Below are positions 1 through 11,458 of a stretch of DNA of 64,000 bases, piece after piece. The notes beneath the pieces were generated by a model. The model ran no database searches, was not told where the DNA came from, and worked only from the letters and a program-made list of their open reading frames with translations. Source of the DNA: Polymyxa betae (lineage: Eukaryota; Endomyxa; Phytomyxea; Plasmodiophorida; Plasmodiophoridae). Positions within the stretch are counted from its first letter, which is position 1. Each line of letters opens with the position of its first letter. Both the position numbers and the translations under genes were made by a program. The stretch covers positions 32,033 to 96,032 of the forward strand of contig RBZT01000790.1 of NCBI GenBank assembly GCA_003693705.1, written 5' to 3'.

Positions 1-174
1 CTGTGTTTAGCAGATCGGGGCAGAAGATTCGCGGCAACGACGCCGAGAACTGCCGCGAAATCCATAGTTGCTCCGAATCGTCCGAGCTGGACGTCGCCAC
101 GAAAAACGGCGCCACGCGCACGTCCTGCGACAGGAACATCTCCCGCAACGCTCCATAATAGCTGACGTACCGCC
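1..174 (-). CDS. Partial unknown protein, exon at window edge
   Basis: A minus-strand frame is open from the window edge to about position 174 and reads like real protein, with segments such as YYGALREMFLSQDV and RIFCPDLLNT. Just upstream of it the frame meets a stop, but a splice acceptor (ctactag on the minus strand) lies between, so this looks like an internal or last exon. The plus strand is also open over much of the same interval, so the strand call is tentative. No family recognised. Confidence 0.35.
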
Positions 175-857
175 CTAGTAGCCTTTATCAGGCAAGGGGT
201 GAAGGGCGACCTGATGCCGACCGACCCGTATGAACATGCGATAGAATCACGACCGGTTTCGGGGACAGCTCGTTCCGTATCGGGTCCGGGCTCCGAATCC
301 AGCCATGGACCTTGACGAGACCTAGCGCAGCTCAGCACTGCGGGTCCACAACGACCAGGGAAGTCAGACCGGTGGGTTTGGACAGATCCAGTTTGGAGAG
401 GTCCTGAAAGAGGAATGAGAGTGAGGCGGCGAATGGGGGACGGCGGCCTACACGACAATCGGGGGCGCCGGCGATCGACCTAGCCCGGATCACATCGCGA
501 ATGGCGCCGATCAGGTACAGGCCACCGACCGTATGGAGACCGTAGACGACGGTGGCCCAGATCGCATCCGATGTCGACGACTCCATCTCCAGGGGATGGA
601 ATCTGTATCTGAGGCTTCTTCTAATTGCGCTGCGTGATGAGAGTGACCTCCATAACCATAACGACTCTCCCTATTCAGCGACTCTATCGCCCTGCCTTCC
701 TGCGACGGCTGCTGGCGTCTGGTCCGTCCAGCTGACAGACGCCTTCTCGGGAGTGACAGGACGAAGCTGACAGACGCCTTCTCGGGAGTGACAGGACCAA
801 GCTGACAGACGCCTTCTCGGGGAGTGACGGGACGGGCATAGATGACGTCGACCTCGA
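175..857. other. Intergenic, no gene recognised
   Basis: GC-rich stretch with short overlapping frames on both strands and none that resembles a protein. It holds a three-copy 35-bp tandem repeat near its right end, described separately. It probably contains the 3' untranslated region of the minus-strand gene that ends at 858 and the upstream exon or exons of the gene at the window edge. Confidence 0.4.
731..833. repeat. 35-bp tandem repeat, three copies
   Basis: Three consecutive copies start at 731, 766 and 801 with a period of 35 bp. The core is gctgacagacgccttctcgg followed by a gagtgac-like tail. The first two copies are almost identical; the third has an extra g and a substitution. The array begins about 25 bp beyond the stop codon of the minus-strand membrane protein gene, so it probably lies in that gene's 3' UTR. 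Confidence 0.9.
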
Positions 858-2459
858 TTATGTAATCCCCTCCGACATGATTGCATCGGTCGTATTGATG
901 ATGGTCCGGTACTGGATCGTGGCCATGGCAGCGGCTGCTCCCGACACCATGATGATGACCGCAGCAAGGCCGAACGAAGCCCAGGCCCCGGACCACATCG
1001 CCAGGCCCGCTGATAGTACGAGAAAGACGACCGAGCCGCAGGCCGATACCTGCACGATCCGCATCAGCTTCGACGCCGTCGTCTCGATCGTTCGCCGCGC
1101 GACGACAACCACGTTGACCTCGGCGAGCTCCGCCGCGTTCATGGCGGCGTGACAATCATGAGCGCTGCGCATTTGTTCTTGCAGCGCTCGCGACTCGCGA
1201 TGGATCAGGAACCAGAGAATGGCGTACACGCCCACGACGACGAACAGTTGGGGTTCGTGGGCGGCCATGGCCGTGATCAAGGCGCTGACCACGAGGACGC
1301 TCAGTACGACGGTCAGGCCGAGACTGAATCGGTCGAGATGGTCGACGGTCCAGAGCATGGCGGCGATCGCCGTCGCATCCGTGGCGGCGACCTGCGCCCC
1401 GGGCGGCGGAATCGCCGGGATTTCCACGCTCTCCTGGTTCGAACCCATCGTGAACGACGACTCGCTGTCTTCCGGCGGCGCCTGCGGCTTCGGCGCCTTC
1501 TTCGGTTTCGCCGGCTGCTTCTTCGGTTTCGATTTCGGCGCAGGGCGGACCGGAGTCGGGGTTCGCGCGTTCTCAATATCGTCGTCCTGGTCGTCGTCGA
1601 AGTTTTCGCGGTTGCCGGACGAGCCCGAATCGGATTCGGTGCGAATATGCGCGAAGATCGATAGGGCGTCAGATTCCGCGGCCGCCTCTGAATCGTCGTA
1701 CCGATTTCGAACTGGAGACGGCTGCGTATGGACGGGAGCTGAACGCCTTTCGGGCGTTTTCGTGCGGGTGTTCTTCGGCGGTGCCCTGCCATCATCGTGA
1801 CGTCGTCGTACCGGGGCCTGCTGCCTCTCCGAGTGTGCGTTGTGCGACGGCTCCGAATCGTTGTCGAACGTTCTTCGATGAGAAGGCGTCTGATGATGGT
1901 TTGTCATACGTCGATCGCCCCGATTCGTGTTTCGTGGCGCCTCCAGATCGTCGTAGAGGTCACGATGGCGCTGATGCGTCGCTGGTCGCGAGTTCGCCGA
2001 GCGCGTGTCTTCCCAATAGTCGTCATAGTCGTCGTGGCGGCGTTGCTGCGGCGCTTGTCGTGCCTTGGCTGATTCCCAGCGTCGTGTGTCGTCATCGGAA
2101 TCGTCGAGATGGTATGGCGGGTGTCGCTGGCGGTTCGCTGACGTCCACGAAGGTTGTTTTCGAGGCGGTGCCGGGTCCGTCATGTGCCGGGCTCTCGTTC
2201 TTTGCCCATGCGGCTGGGGCTGCCAGAGATCTTCGTCGTCGTCGAAATTGATACGAGTAGGTCGAGCCTGTTGTGATTCGTCGTCGTCGTAGCCGCGATA
2301 TCGGGATGGCTGCGACGTCCTGTTGGACTGAGCGCGGCGTTCCCGCCCATACGCCCGGTCGTCATCGATCAAAGACGGCGACGAACGTCTTCGGTAGACG
2401 TCGCGACGATGGTAGTGCCGGTCCACGTCGTATGGATTCGGGTCGTCATCGTCGAACAT
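858..2459 (-). CDS. Disordered N-terminal, four-helix membrane protein
   Basis: Single open frame of 533 residues starting with an ATG and running to a stop at 858. Residues 1 to about 340 are a low-complexity, highly charged region rich in Asp, Arg, His, Gln and Pro, with DDD clusters and RH/RR runs, followed by a Pro/Lys stretch. The last 160 residues hold four hydrophobic segments in two pairs, roughly FSLGLTVVLSVLVVSALI / LFVVVGVYAILWFLI and SVVFLVLSAGLAMW / LAAVIIMVSGAAAAM. A long cytosolic disordered tail ahead of a membrane domain is the simplest picture. No family recognised. It is divergent from the CLC gene, sharing a 515-bp upstream region. The biased sequence also opens long shadow frames on the other strand. 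Confidence 0.7.
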   Translation of the reverse strand: MFDDDDPNPYDVDRHYHRRDVYRRRSSPSLIDDDRAYGRERRAQSNRTSQPSRYRGYDDDESQQARPTRINFDDDEDLWQPQPHGQRTRARHMTDPAPPRKQPSWTSANRQRHPPYHLDDSDDDTRRWESAKARQAPQQRRHDDYDDYWEDTRSANSRPATHQRHRDLYDDLEAPRNTNRGDRRMTNHHQTPSHRRTFDNDSEPSHNAHSERQQAPVRRRHDDGRAPPKNTRTKTPERRSAPVHTQPSPVRNRYDDSEAAAESDALSIFAHIRTESDSGSSGNRENFDDDQDDDIENARTPTPVRPAPKSKPKKQPAKPKKAPKPQAPPEDSESSFTMGSNQESVEIPAIPPPGAQVAATDATAIAAMLWTVDHLDRFSLGLTVVLSVLVVSALITAMAAHEPQLFVVVGVYAILWFLIHRESRALQEQMRSAHDCHAAMNAAELAEVNVVVVARRTIETTASKLMRIVQVSACGSVVFLVLSAGLAMWSGAWASFGLAAVIIMVSGAAAAMATIQYRTIINTTDAIMSEGIT

Positions 2460-2974
2460 AGAAGCGACTAAACATTGAATGGCACGCGACCATCAGGACA
2501 ATGTTGTGTGTATGAGAGCAAAAATTACCGAATGCTTCGTGAGGCCAGTGTTGGCTCATTCCCATTAAACTCGCTTCACTTCTGATGTCCCCTATAGTCC
2601 ATGGGATTTACTTTGCGAATAAATCTGACTGTTTTTTTCCACCTTGATAACGTCAATCGGGTCTGGTCCTGACCGAAAACCTGAACAGAGCGGTATTCTG
2701 GCTCATGGCCAGGCAGGATGTTGACCTGCCGCGCTGCCTTCGCTTTCCATCTCGTGCCTTCGAATTTGTTCCGCTTCTGGCTGCAGCGAACCGAAGGTCC
2801 GCGCAGTCTACTTGCTGTTGCTGTTGGCTGGGATGAGCCTTACATGGGTGGGCTGCTGGTCGCCCCAGCTCATGAGAATCTCGGCGCGGCCCCATCTCAA
2901 GTCGTCTCTATGACGAAGCTTCAACTTCGAGCTCATTGCAGTTTCGGTCGACTGAATTGTGGCAGCGCTCGACC
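2460..2974. promoter_or_regulatory. Divergent intergenic region
   Basis: About 515 bp separate the ATG of the membrane protein gene on the minus strand from the ATG chosen for the CLC channel on the plus strand. Short frames occur on both strands but none looks like protein. The region presumably holds both promoters. The CLC frame is open for 13 codons upstream of its first ATG, so a 5' untranslated exon cannot be excluded. Confidence 0.4.
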
Positions 2975-5393
2975 ATGCAGGACGCCGGCGCTAGTCAGGC
3001 TCTGCTGCCAGCTCCGGTTACTAATGTGGCTCACGCGGAACTGGGACCAGACCTTGACACATTCGATTGCTTCGAGTCGAACTCACTCGTGCGTCGGCTA
3101 GAGATTCGTAGCCGAACGAACTCGTTTTTCAGGAACCATGCATTGATTCGGTGGTTTCTGATCATGGTCGTGGCGATTTTCACAGCTTTAACCGCTCTTC
3201 TGGTTTGGGTTTTGTCTCGAGCGATTTCAGGCGAAAAGTACCGAATTGTCAGAGGTCTGATTGCTTCTGGAACTGTTGCAGAAACCATCTTGGTCCATTG
3301 CAGCTTATCTTTTATGCTAGCTTCGGCTGCAGCTTTCTTATGTGCATATATCGAACCGGTCGCTGCAGGCTCCGGTATTCCTGTGATCAAATGCGTTTTG
3401 AACGGGCTTAAGCTTCCACGCGTCGTTCGACTCAAGACGCTATTTGTGAAGGCGCTGGGTGTGGCGTTTTCTGTTTCTGCTGGGCTCCCTGTAGGCATCG
3501 AAGGGCCTATGATTCATTGTGGTGCAATCTGTGGTGCTGGTGTCTCGCAGGGAAAATCGACCGTCTTCGGCATTAATACTTCGTTCACGAAATTTCCTGG
3601 TTTTCGCAACGATAAAGAGAAACGAGACTTTATCTCAGCTGGAGCGGCTTCTGGCGTCGCTTGTGCGTTCGGGGCGCCAATTGGAGGAGTGCTTTTCAGT
3701 CTTGAAGAAGGGTCTTCATTTTGGAACCAGAAACTGACGTGGCGGACGTTCTTCTGTTCGATGATGTCGTATTTCGTATTGGCGATGTTCACGTCAGCAT
3801 TGGTCGACAACAATACTTGGGGCAAGCTCAACGATTCGTCGATGTTTACTTTCGGAGACTTCACCGCGATGGGCCAGAACGAATTCACATATTCTGCCTA
3901 TGAGCTTCCTGTTTTCGTTTTGATTGGCGCTTTTGGCGGTCTCGTTGGAGCGCTTTACAACCATTGCAACATGCTGATTGCGAAATGGCGCCGTATCAAT
4001 GTCGCCTCGCCTCTTCGTAAAATAGCAGAGGCTGGTCTGACGGCCTTCGCATTTGCTGCTATGACGTTCGGCCTGTGTTTGATGAACCGGTATCATTGCA
4101 AGGGATTGGTAACAGCCCATGAGAAGATTCGAGGGCAGCTCGTCCGGTTTTATTGCCCTGCAAGCTATTTCAACCCGTTGGCATCACTTCTGCTAAACCC
4201 GTTTGATGAGTCCATCAAGCTTCTATTCCACGCCTCATTTGAGTTCGATTACTCGGAATTGTTTATTGTGTTTATGCTGATTTTAATCGCTTCATGCTGG
4301 TGCTATGGCATGTCTATCCCTTCCGGTCTCTTCGTTCCGACTTTATTGTGCGGGGCTTGTTCAGGTCGCGTTGTTGGCCAACTGCTTAATGCCTACGCGC
4401 CGATCTCCACTGTTGATGCGGGGACATACTCGTTAATTGGGGCTGCCTCTGTTCTCGGAGGGATGTCACGCATGACGATATCGCTAACTGTTATTTTGAT
4501 CGAGGTATGCTTGCTGGAAATGGCTCAATATCCTTTATGCTCATCGCGTTTCTAAGTGTACCGGTGATATCCAGTATGGTCTGCCGATTATGATAACCTT
4601 GATGACCGCCAGGTGGGTTGGTGAATGCTTCAACGAAGGTCTTTACGACATTCATATTCACCTTAACGGATGGCAATTTTTGGAGTTTGATCCTCCACCG
4701 ATTGCCCAATATTTGCTCGCCTTTGACATCATGAGCATCGAGCCGATATACTTTCGAGAAGTCGAGACTGTTGGGAGAATCGTTCAAGTACTCAGGTCTG
4801 AATGACATTCTCTTTCACCATTATTGTCTAATCAGGGTCTTAGTAATTGCCCGCATAACGGGTTTCCTGTTGTGGATAGGTCAGAGTTGCCGCAAGGAGC
4901 GTCCATGCCTGCATTCAGAGGGCTGATAAAAAGGCAGCAACTAACTGTCCTTTTGCAAGCAAGATGTTTCTGTAAAGATATTCCACAGCCGTATAAGTCT
5001 CCTCCAAGAATTCATCATATGGCGATGGAAGCATCGTATCCTAGGTATCCGGCTATTGAAGACGTATGCTTGTCTTCGGAAGATCTTGATTATTACGTTG
5101 ACCTAACACCATATATGGATCCCGCTCCATATGTTATGCAGCAGTTAGCGCCTGCTTCCACAGTATTTCGCCTCTACAGGACAATGGGATTAAGACATAT
5201 TCCCGTTGTAACTAAGACCAACCGCTTGGTTGGTATAATCACCCGCAAGGATCTCACTCATATTCGTTTCCGTCGCCAACTTAAAGAGCTTATCAGCGAC
5301 CAAGGGGCTGTTGGCGATCATGTTGACTGGATCGATGATGTTTCACAATACGAATTCGTGAGAAGTTTCCTGGAGCGAAATCAACAGCACTAG
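2975..5393 (+). CDS. CLC-6/7-type chloride channel or Cl-/H+ exchanger
   Basis: Voltage-gated chloride channel family. Exons read as 2975..4504, 4557..4795 and 4844..5393, giving 772 residues; both introns (52 and 48 nt) restore frame and homology. The pore is visible: GSGIPVIKC (selectivity), GIEGPMIH with the gating glutamate, and FSLEEGSSFWNQ. After the first intron come YGLPIMITLMTARWVG and FNEGLYDIHIHLNG, typical of the lysosomal CLC-6/CLC-7 branch. Two CBS domains follow (around NGFPVVD and LRHIPVVTKTNRLVGIITRKDL). CLC-6/7 proteins move chloride across endosomal or lysosomal membranes, usually coupled to protons; this role is inferred from family membership. The start is the first ATG in frame. 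An upstream TTG-started extension is possible but unlikely. Confidence 0.93.
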
Positions 5394-5600
5394 AATATGA
5401 ATGGACTCCTATAATACTTGATTCGAATTTATTAATAAATACTGTACATACAGGATTCTCCACCCTCGACCGCTGCTTACCACGATACGGTTAGGAGGAC
5501 TACTATCGTTGCTGGTCAAAAGTCTCGATAAGCAATGGCAAACTACACGAATATACGATCGGCGAACACCCAGCCTATCATAATGTTCAGAAGGTGTTAA
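5394..5600. other. Convergent intergenic region
   Basis: AT-rich gap of about 200 bp between the stop of the CLC gene and the stop of the TRAPPC9-like gene on the opposite strand. It must hold both 3' untranslated ends. No repeat or coding signal seen. Confidence 0.5.
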
Positions 5601-8600
5601 TCATTCAGTTAACAAAATCCCAACCTGCTCACATCTGCATATTAACTCAAACATAAACCGCCCGATGGCGATGAAGCACACATTTAAAGTTAGATGAGCG
5701 CAAGAATCGGGCTGGATCAAACCCAGGTTGTGGTCCCAGCTGCCTGCATGCAAAATTGGGCAATTCAAATTATGTGGACCATTATTAAACCTGTCCATAG
5801 AAGCCGATGCTTTAGGTCATAATCAAATTGCCCAGATGATTGCTGAAAGCTCGGTCGAACTTTGACAGTCATCGACATTGGAGTTGCTCGTCGAACTGAA
5901 AGTAAAACTTTGATATTGACAAACTGCCCTCGTCTATCGTGACGGTTAATACAGCAAAGCAATTTTGCAAGAATACATACGGGTACAAATGATGATAGCC
6001 GCCAGTTATCAAATAATCCGAATTAAGCCGAAAATTTGGGCTGTGCAAACAAGGTGAAACCGGGGAAGAAATTGCCCTACAACAGGTTTGAAAAAGGTAA
6101 AAGTCTTCAATGTGAATCATACGTGGTCGTAGAGCTGGCAGATCGCCGATGAGGATCGTAAGATCCATCCAGTTCAAACTATTCAGAAGATAAGAATGTG
6201 GTATATTTAGACACAACTGAATGACCTGGAAAACGAAAGGATCTGGAACAATATAACGAAGATGTGATGGGGTAATCAGGGAGGCAGGAATGGCGATTTG
6301 ACCATCTACCAGCGTAGAGCAACACTTCTACCATATTGATTATCACGACAATGCAATGCGGCCGTTGAAATTCGGACCTTCCAGTTAAAGACAATCATAC
6401 TGAGGAGCTGGTTTCGGCAACTAACGTATTCTTCAACCTTACCTGTGGAATCATGCATGATGTTAGCATCGCTAGCTACGACATCATCAGAATTTGATAG
6501 AACATTAACTGAGACGAACCCAAGGCAACGATACGTTCGTCAATTTTAACGCCAAAAGATTTTCTTCGGAATGGGAATATAATTCTTTCGGTTGAGAAAG
6601 CTTCTACTTCGTACTTTAACTCCTCTGATTGATAAGACTTAGTGGTAATACTGAATAACGTAGTGGTATTACTGTGGCCGGGGACGCTGACAGAGAATCT
6701 GAAATCCGCACTGTTCACGACTTCACAAATGACCATGCAATCTTCCGGCCCGAATGAAGCCCTAAGAAGACCTAGTGTTCTTCAGCATCGCGAACAAAAG
6801 ATATAGGAGAAGAAACCTTCTGAACAGGTAGGAAACTTCCCAGAAAGCTGATATTGAGCAACCGGGTACACCTTTTCAGACACTGACACAAGAAATAAGG
6901 GCATCAAGGTCGCCACTCACCTCAAATGAACGGATAGAGAGCCCGGAATCCACGACGATTGGAAGCCTGAATGTGAGCTCTCGATACATTTCTGAGTGCT
7001 TCTCTGCAGCATATACTGCTTTGACATTGCATGATCCACTGTTGCAATAATATGAGAAAAATAAAACGGACTCGTAAAAACAAATACATTTTTTGCATAC
7101 AGCAATCGACAACAACATAGACCGATGCAGATTGGCCAGGGCGCAGAATAAGATCGGAATCCTGTTTAAGCTCCAACATGGCAGAATCTGTGCAGTTTGA
7201 GTCCTCAAAGATGAGATTGATGTCGTTAGCAGCCACTTCTCCAACATTGTGCAAAACCATCGGCATTGATAACGCCTGAATATGGATAAATACAGAATTT
7301 CTATTAATACGTAATCGCTCAGCGATACCTGACCGAAAAATCCCCGATAAGTATCTGATATTTGAACCTTCAGTAGAGGAACAGCAGAGCATATCCGAAT
7401 AGGAACAGGATTATCCAAGAGCCTGAGAAGTTTTCCAAAAATTATTGAGCGATTGACGGGTAGTGATAGCAGCTGTTCAATACCTGTCGATTTTGTGATG
7501 CGTCTCGATACCAAATAAACGAACCGAAACATTGGATAATTGAATAATTCCAACAGAAAGGGGAAGTATGGCAATACGAACGTTGTTTTCCTCCAATGGT
7601 TTCAGCGTAAGGGATATGGGGAAAGATTCGTAATCAGCATTGTCGCATTCAATAAACAAGGAGGAAATAGGAAGCTCTGAGTACCAATTATTTTCGAATC
7701 AATCACATAGACTAAAGGCTAACAGTACGATACCGATTAGGAGCGGATTACGAACTGTTACGTCGACATAAAGAAACTGCCCGACTGACAGATCGAAAGA
7801 CTTTGCACCTTTCGGCTGACCTCTTTCTGGAGACATTGCTGAAGGACGAAACAAGAACACGTCATCATCTTGATTGGTTACAGCCCGACTGGGTTTGGAA
7901 CGTTGTGGTTCTCTACATGGCGATCAGAGATTGTGCATGAATTTGCAGCAGAAACACCTTGATTTAGGAATAAGATGTGCCTCGATTGGCAGGATTTTTA
8001 ATCGAGTTATAACCGGCACCCCGATCATTTCGATATTTTGTGTCTTCGGGACCAAAGGAACGAATCGACACAAATCGCTTACTGCGATTTTGTGAGTTTG
8101 GGTATGAGCTCATACTACATCAGCCATACCAATCGCTTTTTGTCGAACTGAAGATTTCACTCTGGTCAACAACTGAGTTAGGTACATACAGACGTTGCTG
8201 AAACGGTTCGTGGCCTGGGCAGACGCTACCAACTCTGAAAGTATTGGAATCTGTAAGGCCTTCCAAGAACGCTGCGAAGATGACTCGTTCAAGTCGTAAA
8301 CTTGCGAGCATAGAAGCGACTGCATACATATAAGAATGAATAAGGCAGCCCGGACGGCGATATCTACCAATGAGAAAGATTCGTGCCATCTCTCTTTCTG
8401 TGCGAACAGCAAAGCCGCCTCTCTCATAAACATCCCGAACTTCCGTTTAGCTCCTTGCAATTGCGACAGTATGGCACTTTCGATCACAACGCTGATCCGG
8501 TCGTTGATTGGAATAGAGCCACACAGCTCGAACGCCCGGGACAAATAATCTAAAAAACGTCAGCTCGTTGGTATTAATGAGCATTTCTTCGAACTTTGGG

Positions 8601-9679
8601 ATTCGACAGGCTGATGATGAGACGCAGAGAATCGGGCCAATTTGAGAAATGCCTCGATTCGGAGCGATTCCGTGTCTGGACGGTGAGCATAATTTCTGAT
8701 CGCTTTATCGATGAGCGCGACTCGATCGTCATAGGACGCGGTGGGATCGCAACAAGCGAGCCCTTCCAGAGCGGCACCTCTCCAAACAAGGTCGCCGGAC
8801 GACTTGGTAGCATCGATCGCGGCCAAATACAGTTCTCGAGCGTCGCTCACAATTCCACTGAGCAGACTGTAATCCGCTGAAATTTTTGAAATGCGTCCCT
8901 AAAGACAAATTAGAGCTGGAAATCAAGATACATGGCGGCTACGGGTAGCAAACGCTTTTTTTTGGCAGGATCGTGCGCGACGGGTTTATCAGACGAAATG
9001 TATGGAAGCTCCTGTGATGAGCTCAAAGCCCTGGCAGCTTCCAACATCTCCTAAAAGCACGGTTGGAGGCTAAACCGGTGCGATTCGAGATTACTGCTGA
9101 CACAGATTAGACGTTCGACCACGTCCATCACCAACGTATTCATGTAGAACTGCAAATGCTTCGTATCCGCATTCGGCACCCTAAAGTTCACAATCACTAA
9201 CTCTATGCATGTATGTTAAGAGCCATACATAACGAGATTTTGCCTCTCCATGAGGTCCTGTTGTGAATCAAGCGGCTCAAACGCAAAACACCGCTTCACT
9301 AAGGCACCCGGGAATTGCTTCATCGCCGATACGAATTCTTCATGCGGAACGTCCAGGTCGGGGTTTGAAGGGCAATGAACGACACCGATTACAGCTAGGA
9401 CCTTCCTGTGAAGATATATCGAATCCCAAGGCGACTCTAACCCATATTAACAGAAGCTTGCTTTACCAGAAAAAAAGGAAGAAATACCGAACAGTCTGGG
9501 ATTATCACTGAAATTGAGAAGAATATAATCGGTGTTTCTGGAGATGTTCTTGAATGGATTGTGTGCCGGAAGTGTCAGCATACTCAGATCATATCTTCGA
9601 TTCCGCTTCACAACGTTCTGTAGCTTTTCATGAAAACCAAGCTCACAACCAGCATCTTTCCCACCATATACTTATCCAT
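5601..9679 (-). CDS. TRAPPC9: TRAPPC9/Trs120-like subunit of TRAPPII
   Basis: Multi-exon minus-strand gene. Segments match TRAPPC9/Trs120 in order from the N-terminus: a short exon near 9500-9580 (PFKNISRNTDYILLNFS), an exon around 9240-9410 beginning VIGVVHCPSNPDLDV, the helical segment near 8700-8850 (SSGDLVWRGAALEGLACC), the solenoid segment at 8110-8544 (REAALLFAQKERWHESF, SWKALQIPILSELVASA), then beta-rich exons down to 5601. The family forms part of TRAPPII, which acts with RAB11/Ypt31-type GTPases at the trans-Golgi. I did not resolve every exon. The start is uncertain: ATGs at 9679 and 9581 are both possible, and the C-terminal exons are weakly conserved. Introns are short and AT-rich. 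Confidence 0.8.
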
Positions 9680-10294
9680 GCCCTCGGGTGGAAGCCGCCC
9701 GACAGTGAAGACCGCGATCAGGATAGACCGGGTCGCCTCCAGGTCCGACCAAGCATCGATCATGGCGGCCTAGGCCAGCCACCGTCGACGGTTGCAGAAT
9801 CGCGCACCGCCGGCGTCTTTCTACCTATAAACACTTTAATATTTGAAAAGTCTGTTATGGATGTGGGATGTCTTGATGACATGGGCGGGCCGCGTCCCCG
9901 AACGTTTCTTCAGTCAAAATTTGCTCAGAGAACCTGCGAGAATTATCATTGTTGGTTGTGTAAGGCGCAATGGTAAGCATTCATCTCTGGCATTCTTCTC
10001 GCCATCCTTGAAGTCTCCGGCAGTAGCATCGCCGGCTTCGGATTCTCGTCTGGTTAACGACGGGTAACGGTAATCAGACCATGATGTTCAGCAGAAATGA
10101 GTTAGAAGAAGTTGCCCAAGCGCCAGCTGATAGAGAATCAGAAGCTTATGACATCAATCTGGAAATGTTATTCAGTTTGCTCGAATCTAAATTTCAATCT
10201 CTGAGTAAGATTCACAAACCCTCCTGCAAAAGGGTACACTTCATTTAACTATTCCAACAGTTTTTTTGTTTATGTACAGTATTTCTCCAACGTT
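9680..10294 (+). other. Intergenic with possible small gene
   Basis: The stretch 9700-9980 is GC-rich and open on the plus strand in two frames, ending in CENYHCWLCKAQW. At 10081..10248 a 55-codon ATG frame reads RNELEEVAQAPADRESEAYD and LEMLFSLLESKFQSL, which looks like a genuine acidic helix-forming protein end. The two could be exons of one small gene joined through the gtaagc at about 9974, but I could not find a splice solution I trust. No homology recognised. Confidence 0.3.
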
Positions 10295-11458
10295 TTAGAA
10301 CCCTCCTACAAGAGCATTGCTCTTATAAGCCTGATCTACTTCTCTGTCGTCAAATGTCTTTAACGTCGACGAAGCTGCTTTCCTAGCAGCGCTGTTGGCA
10401 ACACCAGCCTCGGCTAGTCGATCATATCCGTTCACGAGACGCGACGCTTGCTGTCCGTTGCTGACCTCACCACCGGGAGCAGCATCAGCGATGCCGACCT
10501 CCTGCTGCTGCGATCCGCTTGCCCAATGGTTATCAAGCGCCCTCATGTTGGCAGAGTTGATGACCCGGCTCTCCTCCGAATCGCCATGTTGCAGGGCGCC
10601 TTGCTTCGACTCCAGATGTTGTGCAGCTACTGAACGTCCAGCAGAAGCCCCGGCAGGCCCAACCAGAATAGCATCGTTAGCAGCAACTTTCGCTGTTGTT
10701 TGCTTGTTATAGGCTTCGTTCAAGTTGTTGGCATTACGATCAGCAAGAACAGACTTCTTGGCTGAGTTGATGCCCCGTTCACGAGACTCTTCAAATTCGG
10801 CCGCCTCCGACCCACCGGTTCCCAGAGCTGCTCCAAAAGGGGAAAACCGCTCGCCTACCGATGCAAACTTGGCGGCATCCTTTTTCGAAGCACCGCGATC
10901 AAACTGCTCCGAGATGAGAGAATCTTCTTCCAGATGCTGGTCGATGTGATCGGCGTCCGAGGTCGCCTGTTCACGTCCTTGTAAGAGATTATGGTAGGAA
11001 GACCCAGCTCCAGCTACAGGGCCGCCAATCAATGCATCAGATGCTACAGTTCCTTGAACGATTCCAGTGTCTAAAGCAGAACTGGTCTGGCGCCCATTCT
11101 GGTCGACGAGCCGCGAGTTCGAAGTAATCAAGGCTCCGCGATCAAAATCGGTGATCAGGGATTTCGAGTTGGAACCTGAAGATCCGGCTGCAGCGCCAAA
11201 CGGACTTCCACCAGCGCCGATATTAACGGATTGGCTTGCCGCGCCAATCGCATTCGCCCGATCATAAGAGGCGACGTTCGAGTTCGAGTCAAACTGATCT
11301 GCATGGTCGTTGTTCTGGAGGTTAAAACCTTTGCGATATCGATCGAATTGGTTTTCTCGCATACTGCCTGCATTTCCAGGTATGAAGAGCAGAGGTTCGG
11401 ATAGGATGGTTGGTGTAATAGCCAACAAGGAGAGCAGGGTGAAGACGTGTAGACTCAT
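10295..11458 (-). CDS. Secreted Ala/Gly/Ser-rich repetitive protein
   Basis: Single 387-residue frame with a clear N-terminal signal peptide (MSLHVFTLLSLLAITPTILS, cleavage likely just after). No other hydrophobic segment is present, so secretion or a lumenal location is likely. The mature part is low complexity and repeats a loose module: a (F/Y)DR motif (QFDRYRKG, SYDRANAIG, DFDRGALIT, QFDRGASKK, GYDRLAEAG), a Gly/Ala turn such as GSPFGAAAGSSGS or SPFGAALGTGGSEA, and an NSxxxLxDxN element (NSRLVDQNG, NSAKKSVLADRN, NSANMRALDNH). Almost no cysteine. This composition resembles extracellular-matrix or cyst/spore-wall proteins, and candidate effectors in parasites also look like this; both are inference. 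No family recognised. Confidence 0.75.
   Translation of the reverse strand: MSLHVFTLLSLLAITPTILSEPLLFIPGNAGSMRENQFDRYRKGFNLQNNDHADQFDSNSNVASYDRANAIGAASQSVNIGAGGSPFGAAAGSSGSNSKSLITDFDRGALITSNSRLVDQNGRQTSSALDTGIVQGTVASDALIGGPVAGAGSSYHNLLQGREQATSDADHIDQHLEEDSLISEQFDRGASKKDAAKFASVGERFSPFGAALGTGGSEAAEFEESRERGINSAKKSVLADRNANNLNEAYNKQTTAKVAANDAILVGPAGASAGRSVAAQHLESKQGALQHGDSEESRVINSANMRALDNHWASGSQQQEVGIADAAPGGEVSNGQQASRLVNGYDRLAEAGVANSAARKAASSTLKTFDDREVDQAYKSNALVGGF

Noticed and set aside
731-833. CRISPR-like array
   Set aside because: The three units are directly adjacent with no spacers, and the genome is eukaryotic.
1149-1800. Plus-strand frames of 171-193 codons opposite the first membrane protein
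   Set aside because: Antisense of a biased Asp/Arg-rich sequence. They have no independent features.
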